The notes beneath the pieces are model-generated. The model saw only the letters and a program-made list of their open reading frames with translations. It had not been told where the DNA came from and did no database searches. 64,000 bases of DNA from contig NC_058404.1 in NCBI RefSeq assembly GCF_002201575.2, positions 182,935,847-182,999,846 of the forward strand. The letters are read 5' to 3'. The translations under genes and the position numbers were made by a program. Shown piece by piece: positions 32,996 through 43,470 of the stretch; position 1 is the stretch's first letter; every line of letters begins with the position of its first letter. This stretch comes from Neomonachus schauinslandi. Its lineage: Eukaryota > Chordata > Mammalia > Carnivora > Phocidae.

Positions 32996-33949
32996 TATGT
33001 GAATTAAAAATATATCCTCTGGTGGAAGGACTGGCCCGTGAGTCAAGATGCCTGGTATGGAGACCACGTTCTCACCCAACCTCATGTGAAACCTTGAACT
33101 CTTTGTTTATCTTCCTCAAGCTTTGGACTTCTAATTCGCAATGTTGATGTTGGATTAGGGGTGTGTGAGCATGCGTTCATGCGTGCATATGTGTGTGTCT
33201 GTTTTAAGCATATTCCTCCTCAAATGCATAAACATACACATACCTATTCAAGAATACATGTTTTCCACGGATAATGTGAATTCAACGGTATCTGTGAAAC
33301 ACCACAGTTGCCCATGGAGAATGAGGATAAAAAAGAGTAAACAGACAAACAGAAAGTCCTGGTACTGACCAAGAATGATAACATGACATAACTACTCCCT
33401 GAACTTGAGGGGCCGTACAAATAATTCTCTATGCCCCGTTGTGCATGGAGACACCCCCTGAGTTTGGGGAATAATGTCTGAAACCAGACACAGCATTCAT
33501 AACACAGATAGGAAGCACAGAACTGGGAGGTGGGCAAGCTGCCCCCGTTGAGCCTTCCACAGAGCCTTGCAGAACCTCTCCCTGTCCTGTGGGCGGTGAC
33601 TCCCAAGTGCTATGTGATCCCTGGCTGCCCAGAGCCCCAAGCAAGGGAGAAGGAGAAAATACATATTAGAGGAGACCAAGGAGTTGCTACCAAAGCAGAG
33701 GAGAGACCTTCTTTCAGGGAAGATCTCTGGTAGCTGGGGGAGGGTAGGCTGTGCTGCTGAGGAGACATACGAAGTAAGAAGTCTCAGGGAGGAAACCTGT
33801 CCTTCCTGGCAAGGTCTTAGCAACTGGAAAGCAATGCATGGCAGTGCAATGCAGTGGTTCTTAACCTGCCGTCCAGGACACATCACTGATCACCGTACAC
33901 ACCCACCCTGCGTCCTCCCGACGCGAAGGGAAGCCGCTGGGGGCTTGGA
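32996..33949. other. Mostly unrecognised sequence
   Basis: A weak MIR-like stretch lies at about 33020-33115. GT/AC-rich patch near 33160-33200. A minus-strand 129-residue frame (33497-33886) has no recognisable domain. Confidence 0.45.
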
Positions 33950-34489
33950 TTCACAGTGGCTTCTTGATGGACTCCGCTTTGAGAAAGCCTGCTCCTCCGA
34001 TCCCGCCGCGCTGAGGGAGGCAATTCAGCCCGGAAGGCTGCTGGCGCCATCTAGTGCCCGAATGCAGAACTGCCGGGCGCACAGCCCTGAGCGGGGCTTT
34101 CAAGCCGCCACCTCTCTGGGCTCTCCAACCCCCATCTGCCTTTTCGACAACTTCACAGTTTGCCAATTTGCGAGTGCTGGGAAATCGTTTTGCCTTGCAA
34201 TCTTCAAGGAGTAAACCTCCTGATCCCATTGCCAGGAGAACCCGAAAAGGCCGCCAGACCATCATCCAGCCCCCAAGGGGCTCCCTGCAAATTGGACATT
34301 CTGGTGTGTAAAACCCACCATCCGCATGCACAGAATCATTGGAAACTTGGCGTTCAGATTTCATCTCCAGCATCTCTTGGGGGCAACCTGAATTTTTTCT
34401 AAGGGAAAAAAAATCTCTCTCCTGAGGTGTGAAGCCATCTGCTTTCCAGAGTGCCACCCGCCAACTCTAAATAACAATTTCACAACCAG
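33950..34489. other. Repeat-poor, CpG-bearing block
   Basis: No repeat recognised. CpG frequency is above that of the surroundings (about 33970-34110). Opposing frames of 176 (plus) and 168 (minus) residues overlap here, which is usual for GC-rich unique DNA and not evidence of coding. Candidate regulatory sequence. Confidence 0.5.
34044..34057 (-). promoter_or_regulatory. CTCF-like core motif
   Basis: On the minus strand the 14 bases read GCACTAGATGGCGC, matching the CTCF core CCASYAGRKGGCRS at 13 of 14. It lies outside recognisable repeats and keeps two CpGs. It faces the plus-strand motif at 23,684, 10.4 kb away. Confidence 0.5.
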
Positions 34490-35480
34490 TTGTTGGCTCA
34501 CGCTTAAAATTTAGAGCCATGTTTTCTCTTCTCCTTGTTGGGAAGAAGAGGGTAGCTGTTTCAGGGGGTTCATTAAGCCCCAATTTCTTCACCAGGATTC
34601 TGGATGTAAATGGCTTAGCTGTTCCACACTGCTTGTTAAGACTGCAATCAGGCTCAATCTTGAAAATGAATTTTCAGCTGCAACTGCTGGAAAGGGCCTT
34701 GATTTACTTATAATCAGCTAATATTGTCATTCAACAGGAAAGAACAATAATAATGGGAGAAAGAAACTTGAGCACCGAGGTAGGGTGCAAGATTTGGGAG
34801 CCCACAGTAGTTTGCTTGCGTTGTTCGGAAATGGATGAATTTGTACCTATGGAAACGACTTACTGTGCCACGGTACTTCCTGGGAAGGAAACGGGATTTT
34901 TGTGCATGTGTCTTTTTCGTCAAAGACCTTATTGCTATGTTGACCATCCAAATTGTGTTAGCACCATCTCTCCCTAATAACACGGCCAGTGATTTCATTT
35001 GGTCCCAAGGCCACGGTCATTCAGCAGTCCCAAGGCTCTCCAGTACCCCTCCCCCCAGAGGGAAAGGGAGGTGTAGGTAGGACTGGAAGTGAGAGAGACT
35101 TCCCTCCCCCCCCCCTTGCCAGCGTCAGCAACATGCGGAAGTTGCTAGAAGAAATTGCCTTTTGTCTCTGGGTTTAGGTTGGGTTTTGACAGGTCCCCTT
35201 TTACTTTCCCATCAGCTTCTCAATTCAGGCAATTTCACGGCTCCTTTTCTGCTGCTGAGACATGTGGCAGCCGGGTTGTTAGATGCAGCCGCGGGCTGTT
35301 GCTAAGCGGCCTCCCTCTGACTGCAGCCCAGCCCCGCTCGCTCCGGACGGGATGCTGGCAAACCAGAGTTAATGGGGTGATCTGGGCAGCCCGAAGGGGA
35401 GCAGTGTGTCCTGGTTAATTATTCAGCACAATTGGACAGCTGAGGGCTGTCTGTATACTTACTTTCCATGAATTGGAATA
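34490..35480. promoter_or_regulatory. Candidate conserved noncoding block
   Basis: About 1 kb with no recognisable repeat. It contains several homeodomain-type TAATTA/ATTA sites (for example GGTTAATTATTCAG at about 35413-35426), AATAATAATG at 34745 and CpG-bearing segments at 35270-35400. This resembles developmental enhancers, but the claim is only inference from the absence of repeats and from composition. Confidence 0.35.
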
Positions 35481-35494
35481 TAATAAAGGAGAGC

Positions 35495-35790
35495 TCATTC
35501 ATTCATTTAACAAGAGTTTATTGAGATCCATGCTACAGCTCGGCGGAATGTAATTAGCCGATTACACGGAACTAATGCTAGAGGGGAGGAGAGTTCCAGG
35601 CAGAGGGCGCGGCAAGTCCAATGTCCAGGTCACATGCTTGGCCTGTTCAGGGAAGAGCAGGACGGCAGTTAGAGCTGGGGGCACATGGGGAGAACAGAGG
35701 GGTGGGAGAGGAGGCCACGTCATGGACAGCTTTCCAGGCCACGGTGGGGGGGCTTGGGATTTTAGTTGAAGTAGGATGAGAGGCTACTAC
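35495..35790 (-). mobile_element. L2 LINE 3' end
   Basis: ATTCATTCATTTAACAAGAG TTTATTGAGATCC, then GTTCCAGGCAGAGGGCGCGG and ATGGACAGCTTTCCAGGCCA, are the complement of the L2 3' end. Confidence 0.75.
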
Positions 35791-35849
35791 AGAGCTGGAA
35801 GATCAAGTTGCTTCAAGTCTCATTGGGGCCTTAAAATGCCATGGCCTCT

Positions 35850-36105
35850 TAGATGAACCCCCCCCTTCTTAGCTTGGCAACCCCCAGCTCCTCCTCTGGA
35901 CTCTCCTCCTACCCATCCTACCCCCAGCTCCACACACCAGTGGTGAAATCCCTTTCTTTGCCCAGCAAACTCCTCCTGCTCCTTCAAGACCCAGCATATC
36001 CTTCACTGCCCCTCTCCAGCCTCCCTTGCCTTCTCCAGCCCGTGAATTCCCCTCTTTGCCCCAGAGCATCTGGGACACATTCTTGGTATGCAGGGTCCAT
36101 ACTGT
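35850..36105 (+). mobile_element. L2 LINE fragment
   Basis: CAAACTCCTCCTGCTCCTTC AAGACCCAGC followed by CTGCCCCTCTCCAGCCTCCC fits the L2 3' region. It lies head-to-tail inverted against the minus-strand L2 just before it. Confidence 0.6.
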
Positions 36106-36324
36106 CTCTTTAAGGGATCCCCTGCACCCCACGACTGGAGGCCCTAGAAGGAGGAACCAGGTGCTGGCCTGGGCCAGGACAAACAGAGGAGGTGCCGGAA
36201 GTTCTCAGTGGATGGATGACAGATGAACAAGTGAAGCAGTAGTTGGGGAGTTAGTCGGCCAGTAACCGCCCATCAGCCGCCCTCCTCCCAGGGAGCAAGA
36301 GGGGACCTAAGCTTAGGCGGGGAG

Positions 36325-36540
36325 CCAGCTGCCTGGGTTTCCATCCAGCCTCCACCAAGGACTGCCTCGGGGACTCTGGGCAACTGCCATGCCTTGATTT
36401 TGTTCTGTATAAACTAGGGATGATAATAATGCCATCCCCTGACTTGTAGAGTCATTGAAAGGATTAAAGAAATGAATGCATAAAAATGCTTAGCACACAG
36501 TCATCGTTCAGAAAGCCCTAATATTATTAGGGCAGCTCTT
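36325..36540 (+). mobile_element. MIR SINE relic
   Basis: GCCTGGGTTTCCATCCAGCC TCCACC, CTGGGCAACTGCCATGCCTT, GGATTAAAGAAATGAATGCA and GCTTAGCACACAGTCATC follow MIR. Confidence 0.85.
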
Positions 36541-36794
36541 GCTGTTGCAAGGGAAGGGGGCGGCAAGTAGCAGGGAGAGGGACTCTTGGAGGGACGTGAA
36601 CTCTGCTTCCTTCACAAGAGCCATACAGAAGAGGCTCGTGTCAGAGGCGCTGGAGGGAACCACATTTTCATTAACCTCCCAGTAATGCCAATGTAAAAAC
36701 TGTTGTATTCCAAGACTCGCCCTTGACTTCTTGGGACCAATTACTAGCCCCTTTTGCTATGGAAGGAGCTGGTTTAGGGAGGCAGAGGTGGGGC

Positions 36795-36905
36795 CGTGGA
36801 AAGAAGTTGGGCCCCCGAGCCAGAATACTTGGGTTAGAGTTCTCACTCTGCCACCTGTCAGCTAAGTGGCCTTGGGCAATCTGTTTCGCCCCTGATTCCC
36901 TTGGG
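36795..36905 (+). mobile_element. MIR SINE 5' half
   Basis: GAGCCAGAATACTTGGGTTA, CTCACTCTGCCACCTGTCAG and GGCCTTGGGCAATCTGTTTC follow the MIR 5' half. Confidence 0.8.
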
Positions 36906-36984
36906 GAAGGAAGAGAGAGGCTGTTGGCCTGACACCACCCCTGCAGGCTGTGGTGGGGTAGGGACAGCACTTCTGTGTTCAGCT

Positions 36985-37610
36985 TGCAGTCAGGCCATTA
37001 TGGCTCAGACTCTGCCCTCTGTTTCCTGTGGGCCTGGGTGAGTTATCCAGTCTCCCTGTGCCTCAGTTTCCTCAACGGAAAAATGGGATTTTTATTACCC
37101 CATTAATAACATTAAAAATGTTACTAAACAGCACCTACCCCGTTATGGGCCGAATTATGCTCCCCTCCCCCAAATTCAATCTTTAAATCCTAACCCTCAG
37201 TACTTCAAAATGTGACTGTATTTGGAGACAGGGTCTTCAAAGAGGTAATTAAGGTAAAACAAGGTCTTTGGGGTAGATTCTGTTCCAATAAGATAGGTAT
37301 CCTTATAAGAGGAGGAAATTAGGACATACACAGAGGGAAGGCCATGTGAAGACACAATGACAGGGAGGTCATCTACAAGCCAAGGAGAGAGGCCTCTGAG
37401 GAAATCAACCCTGCCAACACCTTGATCTTGGACTTCCAGCCTCCAGAACTGTGAGAAAATGCATTTCTGTTGTTTTAGTCCCCCAGTCTATGACTTTTTG
37501 TTATGGCGGCCCTCGCAGATGAAGATGCATCCCATTGGGTGGTTGTGAGGTTAAATGAGATGATGCGTGTCAGGTGCTTTGAACTGGGCCAGGCAGGCAG
37601 CAAGGGCCCA
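36985..37610 (+). mobile_element. MIR SINE split by an MLT1 LTR
   Basis: The left part (36985-37140) has CTCCCTGTGCCTCAGTTTCC TCAACGG. The right part (37533-37610) continues with GGGTGGTTGTGAGGTTAAAT GAGATGATGC and CTTTGAACTGGGCCAGGCA. The MLT1 LTR at 37141-37531 sits between, so it inserted into the MIR. Confidence 0.8.
37141..37531 (+). mobile_element. MLT1-type LTR, near complete
   Basis: CGTTATGGGCCGAATTATGC, AATGTGACTGTATTTGGAGA, TTATAAGAGGAGGAAATTAG, CCTTGATCTTGGACTTCCAG and CCTCCAGAACTGTGAGAAAA trace the LTR from its start to near its end. No internal sequence, so a solitary LTR. Confidence 0.92.
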
Positions 37611-37727
37611 CCCATGCCAGGTTTGTTCATCATAGGAAAGGTCCCAGTACACGCAGGGCTCACTGGAGGCGTGCTACATCTGAAGGAGAATCCCTTCTCT
37701 TAGTTCCACTGAGAGCTGAGGACACTT

Positions 37728-38090
37728 CCAATATTTATCGAGTGCCTACTGTGTGCCGGGCATCCATGGGGCCAGGGGGCGGCGGGGGAGACCCTGCCTG
37801 CATGGAGCTTGCAGTCTAATCTGCAGAAAGAGAGAAAACAAGGACACCATGGAATAAATCCTCACCAAAGGGACCAGAGCACAAATAGAAGCAGGGGGCT
37901 GTGTGATAGAGAAATAGGGGTCTGACAAGGGCTGAGAAGGTGCCCAGGAGCACTGAGATGGATCTGGGGAGACAAGGCAGGCCAAGGCAGCAGCCTTTTA
38001 AAAACCTGAGGTGGGAAGGTACCGAGAATGCTGGGGTAAGATGAGAGCAGTAGTCAGTAAGGAGTCAGGATCCCCTCGTTTCTCCTTTTT
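37728..38090 (-). mobile_element. L2 LINE 3' end
   Basis: TATTTATCGAGTGCCTACTG TGTGCCGGGC, then GACCCTGCCTGCATGGAGCT TGCAGTCTA, are the complement of the L2 3' terminus. Confidence 0.8.
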
Positions 38091-38117
38091 CATGGGCCTG
38101 GGGCAGAAGACTGGGTT

Positions 38118-38258
38118 GGGGCCCCAAATGTGTCTCAGTCTCCTTGTCAATAAAATGGGGAGGTAACAGTAGTAGCCCTCAGAGTTGTAAAGATAAAGAG
38201 TTTATATATGTGGCAGACTTAGCACAATGCCTAGCATGCAGGGAGAGCTCTAAGTGTT
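38118..38258 (+). mobile_element. MIR SINE 3' half
   Basis: CTCAGTCTCCTTGTCAATAA AATGGGG and CACAATGCCTAGCATGCAGG follow MIR. It is cut from its tail by the Can-SINE that follows. Confidence 0.85.
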
Positions 38259-38275
38259 AACCTGTATTATTATTA

Positions 38276-38473
38276 TTTTTAAAGATTTTATTTATTTATT
38301 TATTTGACAGAGAGAGAGACAGTGAGAGAGGGAACACAAGCAGGGGGAGTGGGAGAGGGAGAAGCAGGCTTCCCGCCCAGCAGGGAGCCCGATGCGGGAC
38401 TCGATCCCAAGACCCTGGGATCATGACCTGAGCGGAAGGCAGACGCTTAACGACTGAGCCACCCAGGTGCCCC
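38276..38473 (-). mobile_element. Can-SINE, full length
   Basis: Minus-strand element with a clear head complement (GACTGAGCCACCCAGGTGCC) and tail. Target-site duplication of 17 bp at 38259-38275 and 38474-38490, with two differences. Confidence 0.97.
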
Positions 38474-38504
38474 AACCTGTGTTATGATTACTCCATAACA
38501 ATAA

Positions 38505-38705
38505 TAACAAGCAACACCTGTTGAGTACTTACCATGTGCTGGGGCATCTAAAAGCTTTACCTGGAATACATCATTTAGTCTTTATAATAGCCTTTGGAGA
38601 CAGGGACTGTCATAGTTTCTATTTTACTGGTGGGAAACTGAGGCACACAATATCATATCCAAGATCACATAGCAGTACATTACCCAAGGCAGCCAGACAC
38701 CAGGA
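38505..38705 (-). mobile_element. MIR SINE relic
   Basis: TTGAGTACTTACCATGTGCT GGGGC, GACAGGGACTGTCATAGTTT and GGGAAACTGAGGCACACAAT are the complement of MIR. It is tail-to-tail with the MIR at 38118. Confidence 0.85.
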
Positions 38706-39425
38706 GAGGGCACCTGGCAGCTGAGGCTGACACAGTCCTGGTAGGGAATGACGCCTCTGTTGGTGTCTTCATTCAGGGAGTCTCAAAGCACACGGGTGTG
38801 CACGCACACACACACACCACCAACTGATGTCATCTCCCAGACCTCTGAAGCCTGCTGTACATCTGCAGGGGAAGCGTATCCTTCTCCTTCTCTTTCTCCA
38901 GAGGCCTAGAGGAGGCAAAGCGGAATTTTAAATTTCTAGCAACAACAGAGGCTCTGCACCTTGCCTTATCAGTCTCTGTTGAAGAGATCGACGTGTTTTA
39001 TTCTTGCACTGCCAATGGGCAAAGCCCGAAGGAGCAGAACAGAAGGTATTTCTTCCTCATGCTCACTGAGAAGAGAACTCAGTGCTTGATAGATTTCCTC
39101 ATTACGGTTTTGGGGACGCACCATTTCTTTGCACTTTGAAGAGGGGAGATTGGGGATGCCTGTGTGGAGCCTTGATGTGTTTGCAGGCAGCTCCTATTAA
39201 TGCCATAAACCCATAAACTCAGTGGGCAGGGCCGACCTGGCAGAAGGTGCAATGACGCAAGTCAGGGCGAGTCGTGGCTGGCAGAACCCGTTCAACATCT
39301 GTCTCCCTGACAGTTCCAACTGCTGGGTTCTCCAGGGCCTTTCTGGTTGGTTCTTAGAATCAAGGCCATCCCTGGGTACTTCTGTGAAGAAGGCTAACTT
39401 TGCCTCTGAAACTCCATCTTCATAT
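38706..39425. other. Repeat-poor sequence
   Basis: A CA tract at about 38795-38818, then roughly 500 bases without recognisable repeats (38870-39420). No exon supported. Confidence 0.45.
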
Positions 39426-39429
39426 TCTT

Positions 39430-39965
39430 CGTGCTATATCCGTTCGGATTATTTGGCTGAAAGCAACAGAGATCCAAAACAACAGTGGCTTACATCAGAC
39501 AACTGATTGCTTCTCTCTCACGTAAAAGCTGGGAAGCCAGAAGTCCAGAGCTGGTGTGGTACTTGGCCAAGCCCCCAGGGATCCATGCTTTTTTCAGTTT
39601 ATCCCTTAAATTTCTCAAGGGCAAGGGTCATCCCCATAGCACAAGACCACAACTAGAGCTCCAGACATCACACTCATGTTACTGATGGGTAGATGGAGGA
39701 AAGCATAGAGAAAAAGGTGCCCATCAACCACCTTTTAAGGAAGGTTCCTAAAAAAGCCATTAAGTGATTTCACTTAATCACATGGCCACATGCTCCTGCC
39801 AAGCAGACTGGGAAACATCATCTTTATTTGGAATGGTCAGGGCCCAGCTAAAAATGGTGGAATCTATACTACAGAAGAAGGGGAAAATGGTTATAATTTC
39901 ATGGGGCAATCTACCAATCTCAACCACACCTCCTCACCACCAAACTTCCCAACAGAAGCAAAACT
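39430..39965 (+). mobile_element. Ancient interspersed repeat, name uncertain
   Basis: GGCTGAAAGCAACAGAGATC, then AAAACAACAGTGGCTTACAT and GCTGGGAAGCCAGAAGTCCA resemble an old L1 3'-type family. Ends approximate. Confidence 0.5.
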
Positions 39966-40037
39966 AACATTTTGTGTAATGTGCTAGGCATCATGGACTT
40001 TCCCATAAGCTAAGTCACTGGGTCAATGAAAAAAAGG

Positions 40038-40365
40038 TGTGGAGTGGTAGGTAAGTGTTGGATTTCTAATCCTGACTTAGCCATTTACACATGGTGACAG
40101 CTTGGGCAGATAACTAAACCCTAGTGTTCTAACAGACAAAGGGGGTATTATGATACCCTTGTCATAGGGTCATCATGAGGATTGAACAAAAGGGCAGGTA
40201 AAGTTCTTGGCACACAGTGTGTGTCCCCGGCTTTGCCAAGCTTCTGAATTGTCTGAGCCTGAGCTTCTTCACTGATAAAATAAAGATCTGCTTTATAAGG
40301 TGTTGAGGATTAAGTGAGATGAAAGATATAAAGCATTGGCATAATGCTTAGCTCTTAAGAAAGAA
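40038..40365 (+). mobile_element. Two adjacent MIR SINE relics
   Basis: First copy to about 40235 (TTGGATTTCTAATCCTGACT, GGTCATCATGAGGATTGAAC, CTTGGCACACAGTGTGTG). Second copy from about 40243 (CTGAGCCTGAGCTTCTTCAC, TTGAGGATTAAGTGAGATGA). Both plus strand. Confidence 0.85.
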
Positions 40366-41289
40366 GTTGGGGGTAAGTTTGGCACGACATTGAAAGGGCA
40401 CGCCATCATTTTCTTCCTTTCTTTCCATGTTTTGGAAACATTTTGTTCCCAGAAGTAATTCTCAATGATTGAAGAAACAATTGCTGAGTCCCTAATGGTG
40501 ACCTGGAGGAGAGCAAGAAAGGGCTCCCGCCCTCCAGGTTCTCCCTGTCTCGTGTGTGTACGTGGCAGGGAGAAGGGTGTGAATTGTTGAGTTTACTATG
40601 GGAACACACAGTTGGCCAACCAACCCTGGGCAGACGTCCAGGGCAGCAGAAAGATGAGAAGGAGTCAGGTGGAAAAAGGGGAGAGGAACTTTCCAGACTG
40701 AAAGGTCCCTGAGAAATGGCACGGGGTTGGGGGTGGGGATTGGCACCAGTGGGGAGCTGAGTGCAGCCAAAGCAGACCTCTCGTGTTTTTACAGATGAGA
40801 GGTTAATTAACTTGTTCAAAGTCCCACAGGTAATAAGAGGAAGAACTGGGCTTGGATAAAGTCCATTCATTTCTCCACACCACCTCTCCTCTCCAGGCTT
40901 TTTAAAAATCTGCCCTCGAGGGACCAAAGGTCTGTGCCAGGCATTTGCACTTTGGTATTAATTCAAACCAGTCTATTGCTTCTCTTGGGGCAGTATGAAT
41001 TCTAGGCCTGTCCTTCTGCAATTAAATGAAAGGTGTTGACCTGCATTAAAGGAATCCCTGGCATCCTGGTGGTGCTGGAGGAGAGGGTGCTTCCCCTTGC
41101 CCCTGAAATCCCAGCACCCCCAGAGAGTCAGACCCAAGCTGCTTGGCAACCAGAAATCAGAGACAGGAGCAGGGAGACAGCATGTCTGTTCTATCACCCA
41201 GATGTCGGCTCCTCTTACAAGCCCGTTAGGATTGATGAGGATATGTTGGCCTCCGGGCCCAAAGATGGAGGTAACAAGATCCTCTGACA
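40366..41289. other. No gene; short MIR fragment
   Basis: A minus-strand MIR piece at about 40788-40865 (TTTTTACAGATGAGAGGTTA, CCCACAGGTAATAAGAGGAA). The rest is unrecognised. Long minus-strand frames here run through the MIR. Confidence 0.5.
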
Positions 41290-41680
41290 TATTCAGCCTT
41301 ATAAAATTGGATGTGGTTTAATTGCCTGAGAAATTATTTCAAGACGTGCCCTGGCCTTTGTGGAGCCTGAAATCGTGGGTGATACTGGAGGGGGTAGGGG
41401 AAAGCAAGCTAAACCCAATAGCTCTTATCATTCCACACTTTATATCGTTTGTTTATTAGTGGCGTATTAGTGAAGTCCCTGGTGCAGATGGCTGGAAAGA
41501 AACTCTCTGTTTCATTGCATCGGCATTTAAGTAATTCATTATCAGATGCAGCCAATCTGCCTCTTTGCCTCTGGGTGCCAACCTTGTTCAAAGAAGGCAG
41601 CTCCCCTCGTTTTGCAAATGAGCCCCGCTCATTGTCACCCCACCTGCACACGGAGCCCATCTCTGTCTCTCTGAGCTAGA
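41290..41680. promoter_or_regulatory. Candidate conserved noncoding block
   Basis: Repeat-free DNA with AT-rich homeodomain-type motifs (TTTAATTGCC at 41317, GTTTATTAGTGGCG at 41451, AAGTAATTCATTATC at 41529). Enhancer-like composition only; no coding frame. Confidence 0.3.
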
Positions 41681-41817
41681 AAGCACCCCTTCCTTCTCCC
41701 ACCGTCCAAAATCCTTGCAGCTTCAGCTCAGGTGCAACCACAGCCTTCCTTGCCCGTTCATTTCCCAGAGCAGGGGACAGTGGGGGTCTCCGTCTGCCCA
41801 GCAGCCTTTTCCTCACC

Positions 41818-42520
41818 CCATTCATTTAACAGATATTTATCAAGTACCTTGTTTTGTGCCCGGCAAAAAATGGGAATGTGGCAATGAATCAAAGGGCCAT
41901 GATCTCCTGCTTTCATGGAGCTTGGTTCCAGTGGAAAAACTGTTCCCACTCCAACCATGAGGAGGAACTGTCACTTTACATTAAGCTACTCATTTATTCA
42001 GTTGATGAGTATTTTTTTTTTAAAGATTTTATTTATTTATTTGAGAGACAGAGAATGAGAGACAGAGAGCACGAGAGGGAAGGGGATCAGAGGGAGAAGC
42101 AGACCCCCCGCTGAGCAGGGAGTCCGATGCGGGACTCGATCCCGGGACTCCAGGATCATGACCTGAGCTGAAGGCAGTCGCTTAACCAACTGAGCCACCC
42201 AGGCGCCCTCAGTTGATGAGTATTAATGAGCGCCTGCAATGTGTCAGCACTGTCATTGGCACTGGGGCTGCAGCAGGGAACAGAATAGACGAAGCCCTTG
42301 CTCCCTCCAAGTTTACATTTTAAAGTAGGTAGGCTAGACCATAAGCTAATAAATGTGGCAAGTAGTCAGAAATCCAGGGAACGAGATAAAGGGGACGGCA
42401 GGGTGCATGGCACTAGTTTAGATACTGTGATCGGGGAGGCTTTCTGTGATGCGGTGGCATTTGGGCAAAGAGCTAAAGGAAGCATAGGCCGGGTGGATGG
42501 GTGGTTACAGCACTTGTACA
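41818..42520 (-). mobile_element. L2 LINE relics, one split by a Can-SINE
   Basis: 41818-41960 has ATTCATTTAACAGATATTTA TCAAGTACC and CATGGAGCTTGGTTCCAG. A second copy starts at about 41985 and continues after the SINE at 42225 with GGGCTGCAGCAGGGAACAGA and GCATTTGGGCAAAGAGCTAA. Confidence 0.75.
42014..42208 (-). mobile_element. Can-SINE, full length
   Basis: Minus-strand copy, head complement AACTGAGCCACCCAGGCGCC, T-rich left end. Perfect 16-bp target-site duplication TCAGTTGATGAGTATT at 41998-42013 and 42209-42224, indicating a relatively recent insertion. Confidence 0.98.
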
Positions 42521-42799
42521 CGGGGCTTCCGAGGGGCCAGCGCAAGTCCGGGTGTGGACCATCCCAGCCATTCCTTGAGAGAAGCAGGGCAGCCTCCATG
42601 ACCTTGTCTGATGGATGAGGAAACTGGGTTTCGGAGAAATGATCTCACATGAAGGAAAGGAGTCTGCAGCCAGGCTGTCCAGTACGGAACCTGCGTGTCC
42701 CTTTGTAGAATTGCTGAGTTGTTTCAGAGTGCCCTGGTCTCAACAGGTGGGCTCAGACTTCCTCCTTCCGGCTCACCGCATCCCGAGAACAGTGCTGCC
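42521..42799. other. No recognised gene
   Basis: Unrecognised GC-moderate sequence; no supported feature. Confidence 0.5.
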
Positions 42800-42965
42800 T
42801 CGGGTCCGGGGTGTGGGTCTCAGCTCTGCTCTCGGTAGCTGTGTGGGACTTTGGGCAAGCGGCTTAACCTCTCTGGCCATCTGTGTTCTCATCTGTACAA
42901 TGGAGATGGTCGAACCTACTTCATCGGGTCGAGGCGAGGTTCACAGGACGAACAGAGCCAACACA
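42800..42965 (+). mobile_element. MIR SINE relic
   Basis: GGGACTTTGGGCAAGCGGCT TAACCTCTC, then TGTTCTCATCTGTACAATGG, follow MIR. Some CpGs are kept. Confidence 0.8.
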
Positions 42966-43017
42966 CCGGAAATGGTATATTTTGTGTCCTTAGCAGCATA
43001 CTGGTGGCGATATGGGG

Positions 43018-43470
43018 GATATTGTGGGTTGAACTGTGTTCCCCAGAAACATAAGTTGAAGTATTAACTCCCAGTACTTGGATATGTGATCTTATTTGAT
43101 AACAGGGTCTTGTCTGTAATTAAGTTCAGATGAGGTCGTGTTCAATTAGAGTAGACCGTCACTCAGTATGATGGCGTCCATAGAAGAAGACAAGAAACAG
43201 AGACGAACAGGGTGAACCCCTTGTGACCATGAGGCAGAGACTGAAGAGATGTGTCTCTGAGCCAAGGAATACTATGGATTTCTGGCAGCAGAAGCTGGGA
43301 GGAGGGCATGGGACAGACTCTCCTCCAGAGCCTTTAGAGAGAGCATGGCCCTGTGGGCTCCTCGACGTTGGGCTTCTGGCCTCCAGACCTGAGAGAAAAT
43401 ACATTTCTCTTGTTTTAAGCCACCCAGTTGGTGGTACTTGGTGACGGCAGCTACAGGAAGCTAATGCAGG
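43018..43470 (+). mobile_element. MLT1-type LTR, near complete
   Basis: GTGGGTTGAACTGTGTTCCC, AACTCCCAGTACTTGGATAT, GAGAGAAAATACATTTCTCT and TAAGCCACCCAGTTGGTGGT run from LTR start to end. Solitary LTR. Confidence 0.9.

Noticed and set aside
33684..34457. Overlapping plus (176) and minus (168 residue) frames
   Set aside because: Opposing frames in the same GC-moderate DNA, no domain, no splice framework. Treated as regulatory-type unique DNA.
35597..35610. CTCF-like CAGGCAGAGGGCGC
   Set aside because: About 12 of 14 positions and the words are native to the L2 consensus, so chance resemblance is likely.
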